Shown here one piece after another: positions 37,063 through 46,043 of a stretch of DNA of 64,000 nucleotides. The stretch lies in NCBI RefSeq assembly GCF_001658005.1, contig NZ_CP015986.1, forward strand, positions 930,001-994,000, in the 5' to 3' direction. The notes under the pieces are model-generated. The model had not been told where the DNA came from, did no database searches, and saw only the letters and a program-made list of their open reading frames with translations. Positions within the stretch are counted from its first letter, which is position 1. Each line of letters opens with the position of its first letter. The translations under genes were made by a program, and so were the position numbers. This DNA is from Sphingobium sp. EP60837 (GTDB lineage Bacteria; Pseudomonadota; Alphaproteobacteria; Sphingomonadales; Sphingomonadaceae).

Positions 37063-37779
37063 ATGCGTCCTTCCGGCCGCGCGCCCGACCAGATGCGCGA
37101 CATCACCATGGAGCCCGGCTTCACCATTCATGCCGAGGGCAGCTGCCTCGTCAGCTTCGGCGACACCCGGGTGCTATGCACCGCATCTGTCGAGGAAAAG
37201 GTGCCTCCTTTCCTGCGCGGCAAGGGGTCGGGTTGGGTCACGGCCGAATATGGCATGCTGCCCCGCGCCACACACACGCGCGGCAGCCGCGAGGCGGCCA
37301 AGGGCAAGCAGTCCGGCCGCACCCAGGAAATCCAGCGCCTGATCGGCCGATCGCTTCGCACGGTCGTCGATCTTAAAAAGCTGGGTGAGCGTCAGATCGT
37401 CATCGATTGCGACGTCATCCAGGCTGATGGCGGCACCCGTACCGCCGCGATTTCTGGCAGCTGGGTCGCCCTGCGCATCGCCATCGACAAGCTGCTGGCC
37501 TCCGGCGCGCTGACCGAAGATCCAATCCTGCAGAAGGTCGCGGCGATCAGCTGCGGCATCTACAACGGCACGCCCGTCCTCGACCTCGACTATGCCGAAG
37601 ACAGCAATGCCGAAACAGATGCCAACCTGATTCTCACCGGCGATGGCAAGTTCGCCGAAGTCCAGGCGACTGCCGAAGGCGCCGCCTATGACGAGGAAGA
37701 ACTGCTCCGCCTGCTCCGTCTCGCCCGGATCGGCTGCGCACAAATCTTCGCGGCGCAGGACAAGGCGACCGGCCGATAA
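37063..37779 (+). CDS. rph: Ribonuclease PH
   Basis: A 238-residue phosphorolytic 3'-5' exoribonuclease that trims tRNA 3' ends. Conserved parts are [70 protein letters not shown] and [18 protein letters not shown]. The ATG at 37063 gives the standard N-terminus; the frame open further upstream is antisense to the DUF6438 gene. It is first in the rph-rdgB-hemW neighbourhood. Confidence 0.97.
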   Translation: MRPSGRAPDQMRDITMEPGFTIHAEGSCLVSFGDTRVLCTASVEEKVPPFLRGKGSGWVTAEYGMLPRATHTRGSREAAKGKQSGRTQEIQRLIGRSLRTVVDLKKLGERQIVIDCDVIQADGGTRTAAISGSWVALRIAIDKLLASGALTEDPILQKVAAISCGIYNGTPVLDLDYAEDSNAETDANLILTGDGKFAEVQATAEGAAYDEEELLRLLRLARIGCAQIFAAQDKATGR

Positions 37780-37792
37780 TTTCCCCCAAAAT

Positions 37793-37864
37793 CCGTTCGC
37801 TTCGAGCTTATCGACAAGCGATAGCGCAATGCGCGCGTTTCTCGACTAAGCTCGAAACGAACGG
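37793..37864. repeat. Palindromic repeat family A, inverted pair (R6)
   Basis: CCGTTCGCTTCGAGCTTATC (37793-37812) faces GACTAAGCTCGAAACGAACG G at 37844-37864, with AATGCGCGCGTT near the centre. This is a compact REPIN-like hairpin between rph and rdgB. Confidence 0.8.
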
Positions 37865-37882
37865 GGCGAGGTATTCAAAACG

Positions 37883-38512
37883 ATGAGCGACGACTTCGGA
37901 CAGGAACAGGCGATCCGCAAGCTGGGCCCAGGCAAGCTGGTGATCGCGAGCCACAATCCCGGCAAGGTGCGGGAAATCGGCGAACTGCTCGCCCCCTATG
38001 GCATAGAGACTGTCTCCGCGGCCGCGCTCGACCTGCCGGAACCTGAGGAAACCGGCACCACTTTCGTCGCCAATGCGGAGCTGAAGGCGATGCAGGCGGC
38101 CGACTTGTCTGGCTTACCCGCGCTCGCGGACGACAGCGGCCTCTGTGTTGAGGCACTAAACGGCGATCCCGGCATCTTCTCCGCCCGTTGGGCTGGGGAA
38201 ACAAAGGATTTCGGCGTTGCGATGAAACTGGTCTGGGACGCGATAGAGGCCAAAGGGCCAGGCGCGGGACATGGCGCGCACTTCGTCTGCGCCCTCGCGC
38301 TGGCGTGGCCCGACGGTCATGTCGAAGCGTTCGAAGGCCGTGTCGATGGAACGATCGCCTGGCCGCCGCGCGGCGACAAGGGCTTTGGCTATGACCCGAT
38401 CTTTCAGCCGCTTGGCCACGCCATCACGTTCGGCGAGATGGACCCCGCGAAGAAACATGCGATGAGCCACCGCGCCGACGCCTTCGCCCAACTGGTTTCG
38501 ACCGTCTTCTGA
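37883..38512 (+). CDS. rdgB: XTP/dITP diphosphatase (non-canonical purine NTPase)
   Basis: A 209-residue HAM1-type pyrophosphatase that removes ITP, dITP and XTP from the nucleotide pool. Seen are [60 protein letters not shown] and the C-terminal [11 protein letters not shown] with [17 protein letters not shown]. The ATG at 37883 gives a 20-residue lead before the core. It lies 103 nt after rph with a repeat in between. Confidence 0.96.
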   Translation: MSDDFGQEQAIRKLGPGKLVIASHNPGKVREIGELLAPYGIETVSAAALDLPEPEETGTTFVANAELKAMQAADLSGLPALADDSGLCVEALNGDPGIFSARWAGETKDFGVAMKLVWDAIEAKGPGAGHGAHFVCALALAWPDGHVEAFEGRVDGTIAWPPRGDKGFGYDPIFQPLGHAITFGEMDPAKKHAMSHRADAFAQLVSTVF

Positions 38513-38530
38513 CAAGTCCGGCGGGGGCGT

Positions 38531-39193
38531 CTATTCGCCCCCGCTTGCAAACACTGATCCGCGTGCGCTCACCGCATCGAGCGGCCCCTTGCCAAACTCG
38601 TTACCGGCAGGGAAATAGCGGCAGACAAGATATTCATAATTCTGCCCGTCCGCGAGCGCGCAACCTACTTTGCGGGTGCCGCGCCATATCATCTGCGTAT
38701 AGTGGCCAACATCTTCCCATCGTCCGGATGTGCTCACATTGGGCAGCTTGCCGCCGCGACGGAACAGCCGCCTTTCATCCAGGAAGGAGCCGATCATTAC
38801 TTCATAGCTATAAAGCCGCCGTGGGCCCATCCACAGATTCTCGCCGCTTGGGACTGCACGCGACGCACGCGGCGAATGCTGGAAGCGATTGGTGAGAGCC
38901 ATCTGCCGCGCATAGCGAGCGGCATCCTGCGCCAGGGCCGCATCCCAGGCGAGCGGCGAAATGCCAAGCGATTCACGCTCGTCATTATGCATGCCCAGGA
39001 CGACGTCGCGGAGCAGCCAGTTATCGCGCTCCGCCTCTTCCATGCCGTGATAGGCGGCCGGCATGACTGTCTGCGGCATCGCCGCCCGCCGCGCGGGCGC
39101 TGCTGCGACGCCGCCGACTGGAATAGCTACCATCGCTGCCGCCGCGATCGCTGGCCGCGCAGCCCAAAGCCGTCTAAAGACGCCCCCAATCAT
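38531..39193 (-). CDS. CAP/SCP-domain secreted protein
   Basis: A 220-residue protein with an N-terminal signal peptide (about 1-32, FRRLWAARPAIAAAAMVAIP). The CAP domain (about 65-200) has LGMHNDERESLGISPLAWDA, RFQHSPRA, GENLWMG and WEDVGHYTQMIWRGTRKVGC, the usual SCP-like signature with candidate metal-binding His residues. The function of bacterial CAP proteins is unknown. It is inserted between rdgB and hemW on the opposite strand. Its ATG shares the palindrome CATG with the proposed hemW start. Confidence 0.9.
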   Translation of the reverse strand: MIGGVFRRLWAARPAIAAAAMVAIPVGGVAAAPARRAAMPQTVMPAAYHGMEEAERDNWLLRDVVLGMHNDERESLGISPLAWDAALAQDAARYARQMALTNRFQHSPRASRAVPSGENLWMGPRRLYSYEVMIGSFLDERRLFRRGGKLPNVSTSGRWEDVGHYTQMIWRGTRKVGCALADGQNYEYLVCRYFPAGNEFGKGPLDAVSARGSVFASGGE

Positions 39194-40367
39194 GCCCCTG
39201 TCCCCGCTCGAGTCCCCCGCGCCTGCGCCCGAACCTATGGCCTTATATGTGCACTGGCCATTTTGTGTTTCAAAATGTCCCTATTGCGATTTTAACAGCC
39301 ACGTCCGATCGGGCATCGATACCGAAGCCTGGCGCGATGCGCTGCTAGACGACCTTGCCCATGAAGCATCGCTGAATGGCGGGCGCGGCCTGTCCTCGAT
39401 CTTCTTCGGCGGCGGCACGCCCTCGCTGATGCCGCCCGCTATTGTTGCAGGCATCATCGATGCGGCGTCGGATTATTGGCAGCCGACCAGCGACATCGAA
39501 ATCACCTTGGAGGCCAATCCAAGTTCCGTGGAAGCGGCGCGATTTGCCGATCTCGCGCGCGCGGGCGTCAACCGCGTATCCCTTGGCATCCAGGCCCTCG
39601 ATGACCAGGCATTGCATTTCCTCGGCAGGGCCCACGATGTCGCCGAGGGGCTTGCCGCGCTGAACGTCGCGCAATCCGTTTTTGACCGAGTGAATTTCGA
39701 TCTGATCTACGCACGGCCAGACCAGACCGAAGCCGAATGGGAAGCCGAGCTAACACGAGGACTCGCCTTCGGCACGGACCACCTGTCCCTCTACCAATTG
39801 ACTATTGAGCCCGGGACCCGCTTCGCCACCCTGGTCGCCCAGGGCAAAATGACACCCGCCGATCCAGATCATGCGGCTACGCTGTACGAGCAGACACAGG
39901 CCATGACTCAAGCTGCTGGCCTCCCCGCCTATGAGATCAGCAACCATGCCAGACCCGGCCAGGAGAGCCGCCACAATCTAACCTATTGGCGGTACGGCAG
40001 CTATGCCGGTATCGGTCCGGGCGCCCACGGCCGCCGCGGGGGAGTGGCGACGCTGCGCCACAAAAAGCCAGAAAACTGGATGACCGCAGTGCGCCGTAAC
40101 AGCCATGGCCTGCAAAGCGAGGAACCACTCGCCCCCGCTGACCGCGCTCGCGAGGCGCTCATCATGGGCCTGCGGCTGGCGGAAGGCGTCGATCTTGGCC
40201 GGATCGCCGCAATGTCAGGATTGGAGCCCGACATGCTGGTTGATGAGCAAGCTGTTACCCGCCTGGCCAAGTTAGCTCTGGTGGAGAGAGACGGCCAACG
40301 ACTGCGCATCACCTCTGCGGCGATGCTGCTGCTAGACGCGATCCTTCCAGAAATAGTGCAGGTCTGA
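39192..40367 (+). CDS. hemW: Radical SAM heme chaperone HemW
   Basis: A 391-residue radical SAM protein, HemN-like but a heme-transfer chaperone rather than a coproporphyrinogen oxidase. The 4Fe-4S cluster motif is FCVSKCPYCDF (Cys25, Cys29, Cys32). Other parts are SIFFGGGTPSLMPP, EITLEANPSSVE, RVSLGIQALDDQALHFLGRA and YEISNHARPGQESRHNLTYW; the latter ends differently from HemN. The start may be 39192 (overlapping the CAP-gene ATG) or 39237 (MALYVHWPF). The promoter would lie inside the CAP gene in either case. Confidence 0.92.
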   Translation: MPLSPLESPAPAPEPMALYVHWPFCVSKCPYCDFNSHVRSGIDTEAWRDALLDDLAHEASLNGGRGLSSIFFGGGTPSLMPPAIVAGIIDAASDYWQPTSDIEITLEANPSSVEAARFADLARAGVNRVSLGIQALDDQALHFLGRAHDVAEGLAALNVAQSVFDRVNFDLIYARPDQTEAEWEAELTRGLAFGTDHLSLYQLTIEPGTRFATLVAQGKMTPADPDHAATLYEQTQAMTQAAGLPAYEISNHARPGQESRHNLTYWRYGSYAGIGPGAHGRRGGVATLRHKKPENWMTAVRRNSHGLQSEEPLAPADRAREALIMGLRLAEGVDLGRIAAMSGLEPDMLVDEQAVTRLAKLALVERDGQRLRITSAAMLLLDAILPEIVQV

Positions 40368-40387
40368 TCCGGCGAGCCGGAACGCGC

Positions 40388-40720
40388 TCAATTGGCCGAA
40401 GCGACGCCCTCGTCCGACATCAACTGCTGAAGCTCGCCCGCTTCATACATTTCCATCATGATGTCGCTGCCGCCGACAAATTCGCCCTTCACATAGAGCT
40501 GCGGAATGGTCGGCCAGTCAGAAAAAGCCTTGATGCCCTGGCGAACCAACTGATCCTGCAAAACATCAACGCTTTCATAGGCGACGCCCAGATGCTCCAG
40601 GATAGCAACAGCGCGGCTGGAAAAGCCGCATTGAGGGAATAAAGGCGTCCCCTTCATGAAAAGCACCACGTCACTGCTGTTGACGATATCGGCGATCCGC
40701 TGTTGCACGGCGTCGGTCAT
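40388..40720 (-). CDS. grxD: Monothiol glutaredoxin (Grx4 family)
   Basis: A 110-residue CGFS-type glutaredoxin. The active site is FPQCGFSSRAV (Cys31), with the glutathione-binding TIPQLYVKGEFVGGSDIMMEM. Such proteins carry and deliver 2Fe-2S clusters. It lies 63 nt downstream of a BolA gene on the same strand, and Grx4-BolA pairs form a cluster-bridged complex. The ATG at 40720 gives the standard N-terminus; 16 extra residues upstream are unlikely. Confidence 0.95.
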   Translation of the reverse strand: MTDAVQQRIADIVNSSDVVLFMKGTPLFPQCGFSSRAVAILEHLGVAYESVDVLQDQLVRQGIKAFSDWPTIPQLYVKGEFVGGSDIMMEMYEAGELQQLMSDEGVASAN

Positions 40721-40783
40721 GGGTCGGTCCAGTCCTGTAGGGCGCCGCTGGCAAGCCGCGGCGCGCATGAAAATCGTACGCGG

Positions 40784-41017
40784 TTAGTTGGGAACGGCGG
40801 TGGTCAGTTGCAAGGCATGAAGCACCCCGCCCATCCGGCCGCCAAGGGCCGCATAGACCGCACGCTGCTGAGCCACCCGGTTCAAGCCCCGGAAGCTTTC
40901 CGACACCACGCGCGCCGCATAATGATCGCCATCACCGGCCAAGTCGGTAATCTCGACCTCAGCGTCCGGAATAGCCGCCCGGATCATGTCTGCAATTTCG
41001 TCGGCAGCCATCGGCAT
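40784..41017 (-). CDS. BolA family protein
   Basis: A 77-residue BolA-fold protein: ADEIADMIRAAIPDAEVEIT, GDHYAARVVSESFRGLNRVA and QRAVYAALGGRMGGVLHALQ. The conserved His (in DHYAA) and the RxxxQR pattern match the IbaG/BolA2 type that partners monothiol glutaredoxin for iron-sulfur handling. It sits directly upstream of that glutaredoxin gene and 18 nt after DUF1476. Confidence 0.94.
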   Translation of the reverse strand: MPMAADEIADMIRAAIPDAEVEITDLAGDGDHYAARVVSESFRGLNRVAQQRAVYAALGGRMGGVLHALQLTTAVPN

Positions 41018-41035
41018 GAGAAAAGTCCGTTCTGC

Positions 41036-41359
41036 TTACTGAGCTTCAATGAAGTGACGACGGGCGATCACCTGCTGCTCTTCCAGAGCGGTGCGCACCC
41101 CTGCCTCGTCTATCTCAACGCCAGCCTGGGTCATGTCACCCACGAGCTTGCGGATGACGTCCTCATCGCCCGCTTCCTCAAAATCCGCCTGCACGACCGC
41201 CTTGGCATAGGCGTCGGTTTCTTCGGGCGTCAGACCCATTTTGGCAGCGGCCCATTCGCCCAGCAGCCGATTGCGCCGCGCCTGGATGCGGAACTGCATC
41301 TCCTGGTCGTGGGCAAACATATTTTCAAAGGCCTTCTCGCGGTCGTCGAAAGTCGTCAT
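41036..41359 (-). CDS. DUF1476 protein, F1-ATPase zeta-type inhibitor
   Basis: A 107-residue helical protein with the DUF1476 pattern: TTFDDREKAFENMFAHDQEM, QFRIQARRNRLLGEWAAAKM and DEDVIRKLVGDMTQAGVEID. In Paracoccus denitrificans this family is the zeta subunit that blocks ATP hydrolysis by F1Fo. The role here is inferred from the family. It lies within a minus-strand run from leuC to the glutaredoxin gene. Confidence 0.93.
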   Translation of the reverse strand: MTTFDDREKAFENMFAHDQEMQFRIQARRNRLLGEWAAAKMGLTPEETDAYAKAVVQADFEEAGDEDVIRKLVGDMTQAGVEIDEAGVRTALEEQQVIARRHFIEAQ

Positions 41360-41416
41360 GCCTGTGCCCTGTTAAAAGAAGCTGGATTATCAATCGAAAT
41401 AGGAAGGTCGGGACGG

Positions 41417-42010
41417 TTACGCAACGGTGGGAACGAGCCAAGGCCGCAGCCCGGCGTCCTTCGCCTCGAACTGACTGATCGTATCTGCCTGTCCCAGCGT
41501 CAACCCAATCTCATCGAGCCCGCCAAGCAGACAGTGCTTGCGAAACGGATCGATCTCGAACTGGAAACGGTCCTGAAACTGCGTGGTGACGGTCTGCTGT
41601 TCCAGATCGACATGGATCGGGTCGGTCTTTGCCACTTCCATCAGCCGATCGACCGCTTCCTGCGGCAGGACGACCGTCAAGATGCCATTCTTGAACGCAT
41701 TGCCGGAGAAGATGTCCGAAAAACTCGGCGCGATCACCACCTTGATGCCCAGGTCAGCAAGGGCCCAGGCCGCATGCTCACGGCTGGAGCCGCAGCCAAA
41801 ATTGTCGCCTGCGATCAGGATCGGGCTACCGGCATATTCCGGATCGTCGAAGACATTGCCCGGCTCCTTGCGCAGCACCTCAAAGGCACCCTTGCCCAAG
41901 CCTGCCCGGGAAATGGTCTTCAGCCAATGGGCAGGGATAACGATGTCCGTATCGACATTCTTCATCCCGAACGGATAGGCCCGGCCGTCAACGATAGTCA
42001 GCTTTTCCAT
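41417..42010 (-). CDS. leuD: 3-isopropylmalate dehydratase small subunit
   Basis: A 197-residue small subunit of isopropylmalate isomerase for leucine synthesis. Seen are [40 protein letters not shown] and the swivelling-domain pattern [15 protein letters not shown]. The ATG at 42010 overlaps by 1 nt the stop of a 37-aa ORF (TGATG). A TTG just upstream is less likely. Confidence 0.96.
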   Translation of the reverse strand: MEKLTIVDGRAYPFGMKNVDTDIVIPAHWLKTISRAGLGKGAFEVLRKEPGNVFDDPEYAGSPILIAGDNFGCGSSREHAAWALADLGIKVVIAPSFSDIFSGNAFKNGILTVVLPQEAVDRLMEVAKTDPIHVDLEQQTVTTQFQDRFQFEIDPFRKHCLLGGLDEIGLTLGQADTISQFEAKDAGLRPWLVPTVA

Positions 42011-42123
42011 CAATTCGCCTGCTTGCTCTCCAGACGGCGCGTATCTTCCGCGCGCCCCAGGGTCGCCGCCATTGCGGCACTGGCCAGCGCGCCCAGCGCC
42101 AGCAGCCAGAACACCTTCTTCAT
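42010..42123 (-). CDS. 37-residue single-span membrane or secreted peptide between leuC and leuD
   Basis: [20 protein letters not shown] at the start resembles a signal peptide or single membrane helix; the tail is [17 protein letters not shown]. It overlaps leuC by 4 nt (ATGA) and leuD by 1 nt (TGATG), so ribosomes could pass directly from leuC through it to leuD. Positive N-terminal lysines and the hydrophobic core support real translation. I do not recognise a family. It might be a membrane microprotein, or a coupling sequence. Confidence 0.65.
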   Translation of the reverse strand: MKKVFWLLALGALASAAMAATLGRAEDTRRLESKQAN

Positions 42124-43574
42124 GCGACCACCTCTCCCTGTTTTTCGTTCAGCAATTCCCGCACATCGGTGAGATGCCCCGTAATGGCCGCGGCTGCAGC
42201 CATGGCCGGAGAAACAAGGTGGGTCCGCGATCCCGGACCCTGGCGGCCCATGAAATTGCGGTTGCTGGTGGAAGCACAACGCTCGCCCGCAGGCACCTTG
42301 TCAGGGTTCATACCGAGGCATGCCGAACAGCCCGGTTCGCGCCATTCAAACCCGGCATCCTTGAAGATGCTGTCGAGTCCCTCGGCTTCGGCCTGCTGCT
42401 TGACGAGACCTGATCCAGGCACGACGAGCGCCTGCTTGATACCGTCAGCGATGTGACGGCCCTTCAGCAGCGCAGCAGCGGCGCGCAAATCTTCGATACG
42501 GCTGTTGGTGCAGCTCCCGATGAAGATATGTTCGACTGCCACATCCTCCATACGCTGCCCTGCAGACAGGCCCATATAGTCGAGCGACTTTTGCGCGGCG
42601 GCCCGTTTAGAAGGATCGGCAAAGCTTTCCGGACTCGGCACGACGCCCGTGACCGGCACGACATCCTCAGGGCTGGTGCCCCAGGTCACATTGGGCACGA
42701 TGTCCGCCGCGTCGATGACGATCGTCTTGTCGAACTGGGCGCCTTCGTCGGTGTGCAGTGTCTTCCAGTAGGCGACCGCCGCATCCCATTCCGCGCCCTT
42801 GGGCGCCATGGGCCGTCCACGCAGATAGGCGAAAGTTTTCTCATCCGGCGCAAACAAACCGGAACGGGCACCCGCTTCAATGGACATGTTGGCGACAGTC
42901 AGGCGGCCCTCGATCGACATGTCGCGGAATACCGACCCGCGATATTCCATGACATAGCCGGTGCCGCCCGCGGTGCCGATCCGGCCGCAGATCGCCAGCG
43001 CGACATCCTTAGGCGTAACGCCAAAGCCCAGTTCGCCCTCCACGACGACTTCCATGGTCTTCGACTGCTTCAGCAGCAGCGTCTGGGTGGCGAGCACATG
43101 TTCGACTTCGGACGTGCCGATACCGAAGGCCAATGCGCCCAATGCCCCGTGCGAGCTGGTGTGACTGTCACCACAGACCAGCGTCGTGCCTGGCAGGGTG
43201 AAGCCCTGCTCCGGCCCGACGACATGGACGATCCCCTGCTCCAGGTCGGCATCACCGATCAGACGCACGCCAAATTCCGGCGCGTTCCGCTCCAGCGCGG
43301 CGAGTTGCTGCGCGCTTTCGGGATCGGCGATCGGGATGCGATTGCCCTGCGCGTCGCGGCGAGGCGTAGTCGGCAGATTATGATCCGGTACAGCGAGCGT
43401 CAGTTCAGGGCGGCGCACGGGGCGGCCGGCGATCCGAAGACCCTCGAAAGCCTGGGGGCTCGTCACCTCATGGACGAGGTGGCGATCAATATAGATGAGG
43501 CAGGTTCCATCAGGGCGGCGCTCAACAACATGCGCGTCCCAGATTTTCTCGTACAGCGTGCGGGGCTTGACCAT
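42120..43574 (-). CDS. leuC: 3-isopropylmalate dehydratase large subunit
   Basis: A 484-residue aconitase-family enzyme interconverting 2- and 3-isopropylmalate. The 4Fe-4S ligands are in [20 protein letters not shown] and [13 protein letters not shown]. Other signatures are [20 protein letters not shown] and [20 protein letters not shown]. The ribosome-binding site AGGGGG lies in the 3' arm of a perfect hairpin 5' of the start. It leads the leuC-ORF37-leuD operon; leuB and leuA are not in the window. Confidence 0.97.
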   Translation of the reverse strand: MVKPRTLYEKIWDAHVVERRPDGTCLIYIDRHLVHEVTSPQAFEGLRIAGRPVRRPELTLAVPDHNLPTTPRRDAQGNRIPIADPESAQQLAALERNAPEFGVRLIGDADLEQGIVHVVGPEQGFTLPGTTLVCGDSHTSSHGALGALAFGIGTSEVEHVLATQTLLLKQSKTMEVVVEGELGFGVTPKDVALAICGRIGTAGGTGYVMEYRGSVFRDMSIEGRLTVANMSIEAGARSGLFAPDEKTFAYLRGRPMAPKGAEWDAAVAYWKTLHTDEGAQFDKTIVIDAADIVPNVTWGTSPEDVVPVTGVVPSPESFADPSKRAAAQKSLDYMGLSAGQRMEDVAVEHIFIGSCTNSRIEDLRAAAALLKGRHIADGIKQALVVPGSGLVKQQAEAEGLDSIFKDAGFEWREPGCSACLGMNPDKVPAGERCASTSNRNFMGRQGPGSRTHLVSPAMAAAAAITGHLTDVRELLNEKQGEVVA

Positions 43575-43579
43575 AACAA

Positions 43580-43620
43580 ATTCCCCCTAGACCCAGACCG
43601 GGTCCGGCGAAAGGGGGAAT
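43580..43620 (-). promoter_or_regulatory. Hairpin enclosing the leuC ribosome-binding site
   Basis: On the minus strand ATTCCCCCT and AGGGGGAAT form a perfect 9-bp stem enclosing a second perfect stem (GACCC/GGGTC, 5-nt loop). The 3' arm contains the Shine-Dalgarno AGGGGG, 8 nt before the leuC ATG. The structure could block ribosome access, or act as a weak terminator of the upstream GST gene (TTTGTT follows). Confidence 0.65.
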
Positions 43621-43669
43621 GGAGCCAATATTTCCTGTTTCCGGCAGTAGCGCCCCTGGGAGAGCAGCG

Positions 43670-44356
43670 TCAGGATGCGCGATCGTCCTGGATGATGCGT
43701 CCAGCAGCGCCAACCTCCGCCTCATGGCTCTCTTCGCGCCACGTCTCTGCCAATGCAGCAGCCTCCCACTCCTGTATCGCGGGATGAGCGATCATCTGAT
43801 CGACCCATTTCCGCGCGACGGGCCCAACATCAAGATCATAGGTCCGCACCCGAAAGGCGACCGGCGCATAAAAGGCATCAGCCGCTGTAAAGGCCGGGCC
43901 CGCAAGAAATGGTCCGCCGAATCGCTTCAGGCCATCGCCCCACAGTTCCGCCAGCCGCGCAATGTCCCGGTTGAGGTGCGGCGAGGGCAAGTCCCGTTCA
44001 ACGCGCACCCCGACATTCATCGGGCACTCATTGCGCAAGGTTGAAAAACCGCTGTGCATCTCGGCAACGGCACATTGAGCGAAAGCACGTGCGCCCTCCT
44101 CCTGCGGCCAAACCCCAGGATGGCGATCGGCAAGGTAGAGCGTGATGCCCAGCGAGTCCCAAGCGGTCCGATCACCGTCAATCAGCACAGGAACCTGCCC
44201 TGTAGGAGAGAAGGCGCGGAAGGCGGCATAATTCACGCTATGCACGAATGGCTCGAGCCGATCCGAGAACGGAATGCCGAGAGCCTTCATCAGAACCCAT
44301 GGGCGAAGCGACCAGCTCGAATAATTCCGATTGGCGGTGATGAGGGTGTAAGACAT
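43670..44356 (-). CDS. Glutathione S-transferase family protein
   Basis: A 228-residue GST. The N-terminal thioredoxin-like domain has NRNYSSWSLRPWVLMKALGI (with the likely catalytic Ser) and the glutathione-binding TGQVPVLIDGDRTAWDSLGI, and the helical C-terminal domain runs from about residue 88 to the end (FLAGPAFTAADAFYAPVAFR). The ATG at 44356 gives MSYTLITANRNYSS. The substrate is unknown. leuC starts 95 nt downstream. Confidence 0.9.
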   Translation of the reverse strand: MSYTLITANRNYSSWSLRPWVLMKALGIPFSDRLEPFVHSVNYAAFRAFSPTGQVPVLIDGDRTAWDSLGITLYLADRHPGVWPQEEGARAFAQCAVAEMHSGFSTLRNECPMNVGVRVERDLPSPHLNRDIARLAELWGDGLKRFGGPFLAGPAFTAADAFYAPVAFRVRTYDLDVGPVARKWVDQMIAHPAIQEWEAAALAETWREESHEAEVGAAGRIIQDDRAS

Positions 44357-44440
44357 GGGCGCTTCTCCTGCCAAGGCCACGTTTCGCGACCTTATAGGGC
44401 CGGGCGGGCGCGGAAAAGCTGGAACACAGAGGCGGAGCTT

Positions 44441-44815
44441 CTATGCCGCAGCGAGCCACTCCAGGGCAGCCTGTTCGGTATCGAAATAGCCATAGTCGCC
44501 ATCCGCCTGCTGCAACCGCTTCGTCTGCATCCGCAGAAGCATGGACGGCGAAACGATCGCTATCCGGCCAGGCTTCGCGTCTCTGTTCGCATAAGATATG
44601 CGGCCAAGCGCCTCGCTGACCTCCAACGTATGTATTTCTGTGCGGCAGGTGTTGAGCAGCGTGTCGCAACCATCTGCCGCGACCCTCACCACGTCGGCAA
44701 TCGCCTGCGCGAAATGCTCGACGACGTCGAGATTCCAGAAGCCATAGGTGATGATTCTGATCAGCTTGCGGCTGCTGTCATAACTGACCTCGAAAAAGCC
44801 TTCCAATTTCCGCAC
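44441..44815 (-). CDS. SpoIIAA-like (STAS/SEC14-related) hypothetical protein
   Basis: A 124-residue protein with alternating strands and helices and no signal peptide: GFFEVSYDSSRKLIRIITYG, FWNLDVVEHFAQAIADVVRV and GRIAIVSPSMLLRMQTKRLQ ending in YFDTEQAALEWLAAA. This matches the SpoIIAA-like/STAS-related pattern of small uncharacterised proteins. The ATG at 44815 has GAGGAGGGG directly upstream. It stands between GST and a 68-residue ORF. Confidence 0.7.
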   Translation of the reverse strand: MRKLEGFFEVSYDSSRKLIRIITYGFWNLDVVEHFAQAIADVVRVAADGCDTLLNTCRTEIHTLEVSEALGRISYANRDAKPGRIAIVSPSMLLRMQTKRLQQADGDYGYFDTEQAALEWLAAA

Positions 44816-44839
44816 ATCCCCTCCTCAGCACGGAGGCAG

Positions 44840-45046
44840 CTATTCGGCCTCCCGCAAATCAAGCCAGGCAACCACATCATTTTCGGTGGCGATGAACAGC
44901 CCGTCCTGGACATCCTGCGGCTGTTGTCCGGCGATAAGCACAGCTTGGCTTAACGGGCCGTAAAAGAGGGTCGTCGCGGCCCCTCCTTCTTCGGAGTCGC
45001 TCAGGTGATAGAGGCGTACGGTTGCGGAATCATAAGTGCTGCGCAT
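44840..45046 (-). CDS. Hypothetical 68-residue protein
   Basis: A small acidic protein beginning MRSTYDSATVRLYHLSDSEE and ending FIATENDVVAWLDLREAE. I do not recognise a family. The coding frame has amino acid composition typical of a soluble protein, and it lies 24 nt upstream of the SpoIIAA-like gene on the same strand, so it could share a transcript with it. No clear Shine-Dalgarno is seen. Confidence 0.55.
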   Translation of the reverse strand: MRSTYDSATVRLYHLSDSEEGGAATTLFYGPLSQAVLIAGQQPQDVQDGLFIATENDVVAWLDLREAE

Positions 45047-45092
45047 CGCACCGTTATCGACCGGCGGAACGCCTTGTGCAAGCTGAGGGCCG

Positions 45093-46043
45093 TTAGCGGC
45101 GGTCAGTCTGCTTGATGCCGTTCGCCAGGCGATTCGCCCCGATTTTCACCGCGTCATCCGTGAAATTGGCAACGAAGCTGCTGCTGCGCTGCAGGCCCGG
45201 CACGAAAGATGCGCTGTTGCCTGCGATGGACAAGCCGCCGCTGTCATGCTCCCGCCCTTCGGGCGCGACAGTGATGAAAGCGCTGTAATTATCCTTGTTC
45301 CGGCCCTGCACCATCTCATTGCGGCTAATTTCACCGCTGGCGCCATTGGACAGATCGATCATGTAGTTGGTGAGGCGACCACCGCTATCGTCGAAGCTGT
45401 TGTCGTTGATCGTGACGCGCGGCGTGCGTGTTTTCAGATAATGGCCGCCATCGCCCTGATCAAAGCGTGAGCGCGTAACGGTGAGCTTGCCATAACGACC
45501 GATATAGATGCCATGAGCGCAATCCAGGTCACGGTCACAGCGGCCCAGATGGCGAAAGGTCGATTTATCGATGGCGACGCTGTTACCCGGCGCATCCCCG
45601 CTCAATATTCCTTCTTCGCTGTTGCGGAAGAGGCTGTTGGTCACGGTCAGGTTGCCGCTTTCCAGGCGGATGCCTGCGCCATTGCCGTCGGGCACGCGCA
45701 AATTCTGGAAGATGATGCCATCGACACTGCTTGATCGGCCACGCAGCACCAGCGCGGCCTTTCCCTCGCACGGCATGCCGTCCAGGATGACGCTGCCCGG
45801 CGTCTGGGCCTGGAACGCGACCTCTCCTGCTTCCTGCACAGCACATTGGGCGTAGGAGCCGGGTGCGATCAGCACCGTGCCCTTGCCATCGCCAATCGCC
45901 GCAACCGCATCCTTGAGCGAGGCATAGCTCCGCCCGCCTTCGGCTAAGGTGAAGGGCGTGGGCGTGCCTTGTGCCAAGGCGGCCGCTCCGGCGGCCGCGA
46001 AGACGAGCAGTGTGGTGGATAAGATGCGCATATCGAAAGTCAT
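45093..46043 (-). CDS. Secreted right-handed parallel beta-helix protein
   Basis: A 316-residue protein with a signal peptide (RILSTTLLVFAAAGAAALAQ) followed by a repetitive beta-helix: DGIIFQNLRV, GIRLESGNLTVTNSLFRNSE, NSVAIDKSTFRHLG, KLTVTRSRFDQGDGGHYLKT and RVTINDNSFDDSGG. Such folds occur in NosD-like proteins and polysaccharide lyases, but no catalytic residues can be assigned. Starts at 46043 or 46031 are both possible. Its 5' end faces the divergent solute-binding protein gene. Confidence 0.8.
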   Translation of the reverse strand: MTFDMRILSTTLLVFAAAGAAALAQGTPTPFTLAEGGRSYASLKDAVAAIGDGKGTVLIAPGSYAQCAVQEAGEVAFQAQTPGSVILDGMPCEGKAALVLRGRSSSVDGIIFQNLRVPDGNGAGIRLESGNLTVTNSLFRNSEEGILSGDAPGNSVAIDKSTFRHLGRCDRDLDCAHGIYIGRYGKLTVTRSRFDQGDGGHYLKTRTPRVTINDNSFDDSGGRLTNYMIDLSNGASGEISRNEMVQGRNKDNYSAFITVAPEGREHDSGGLSIAGNSASFVPGLQRSSSFVANFTDDAVKIGANRLANGIKQTDRR

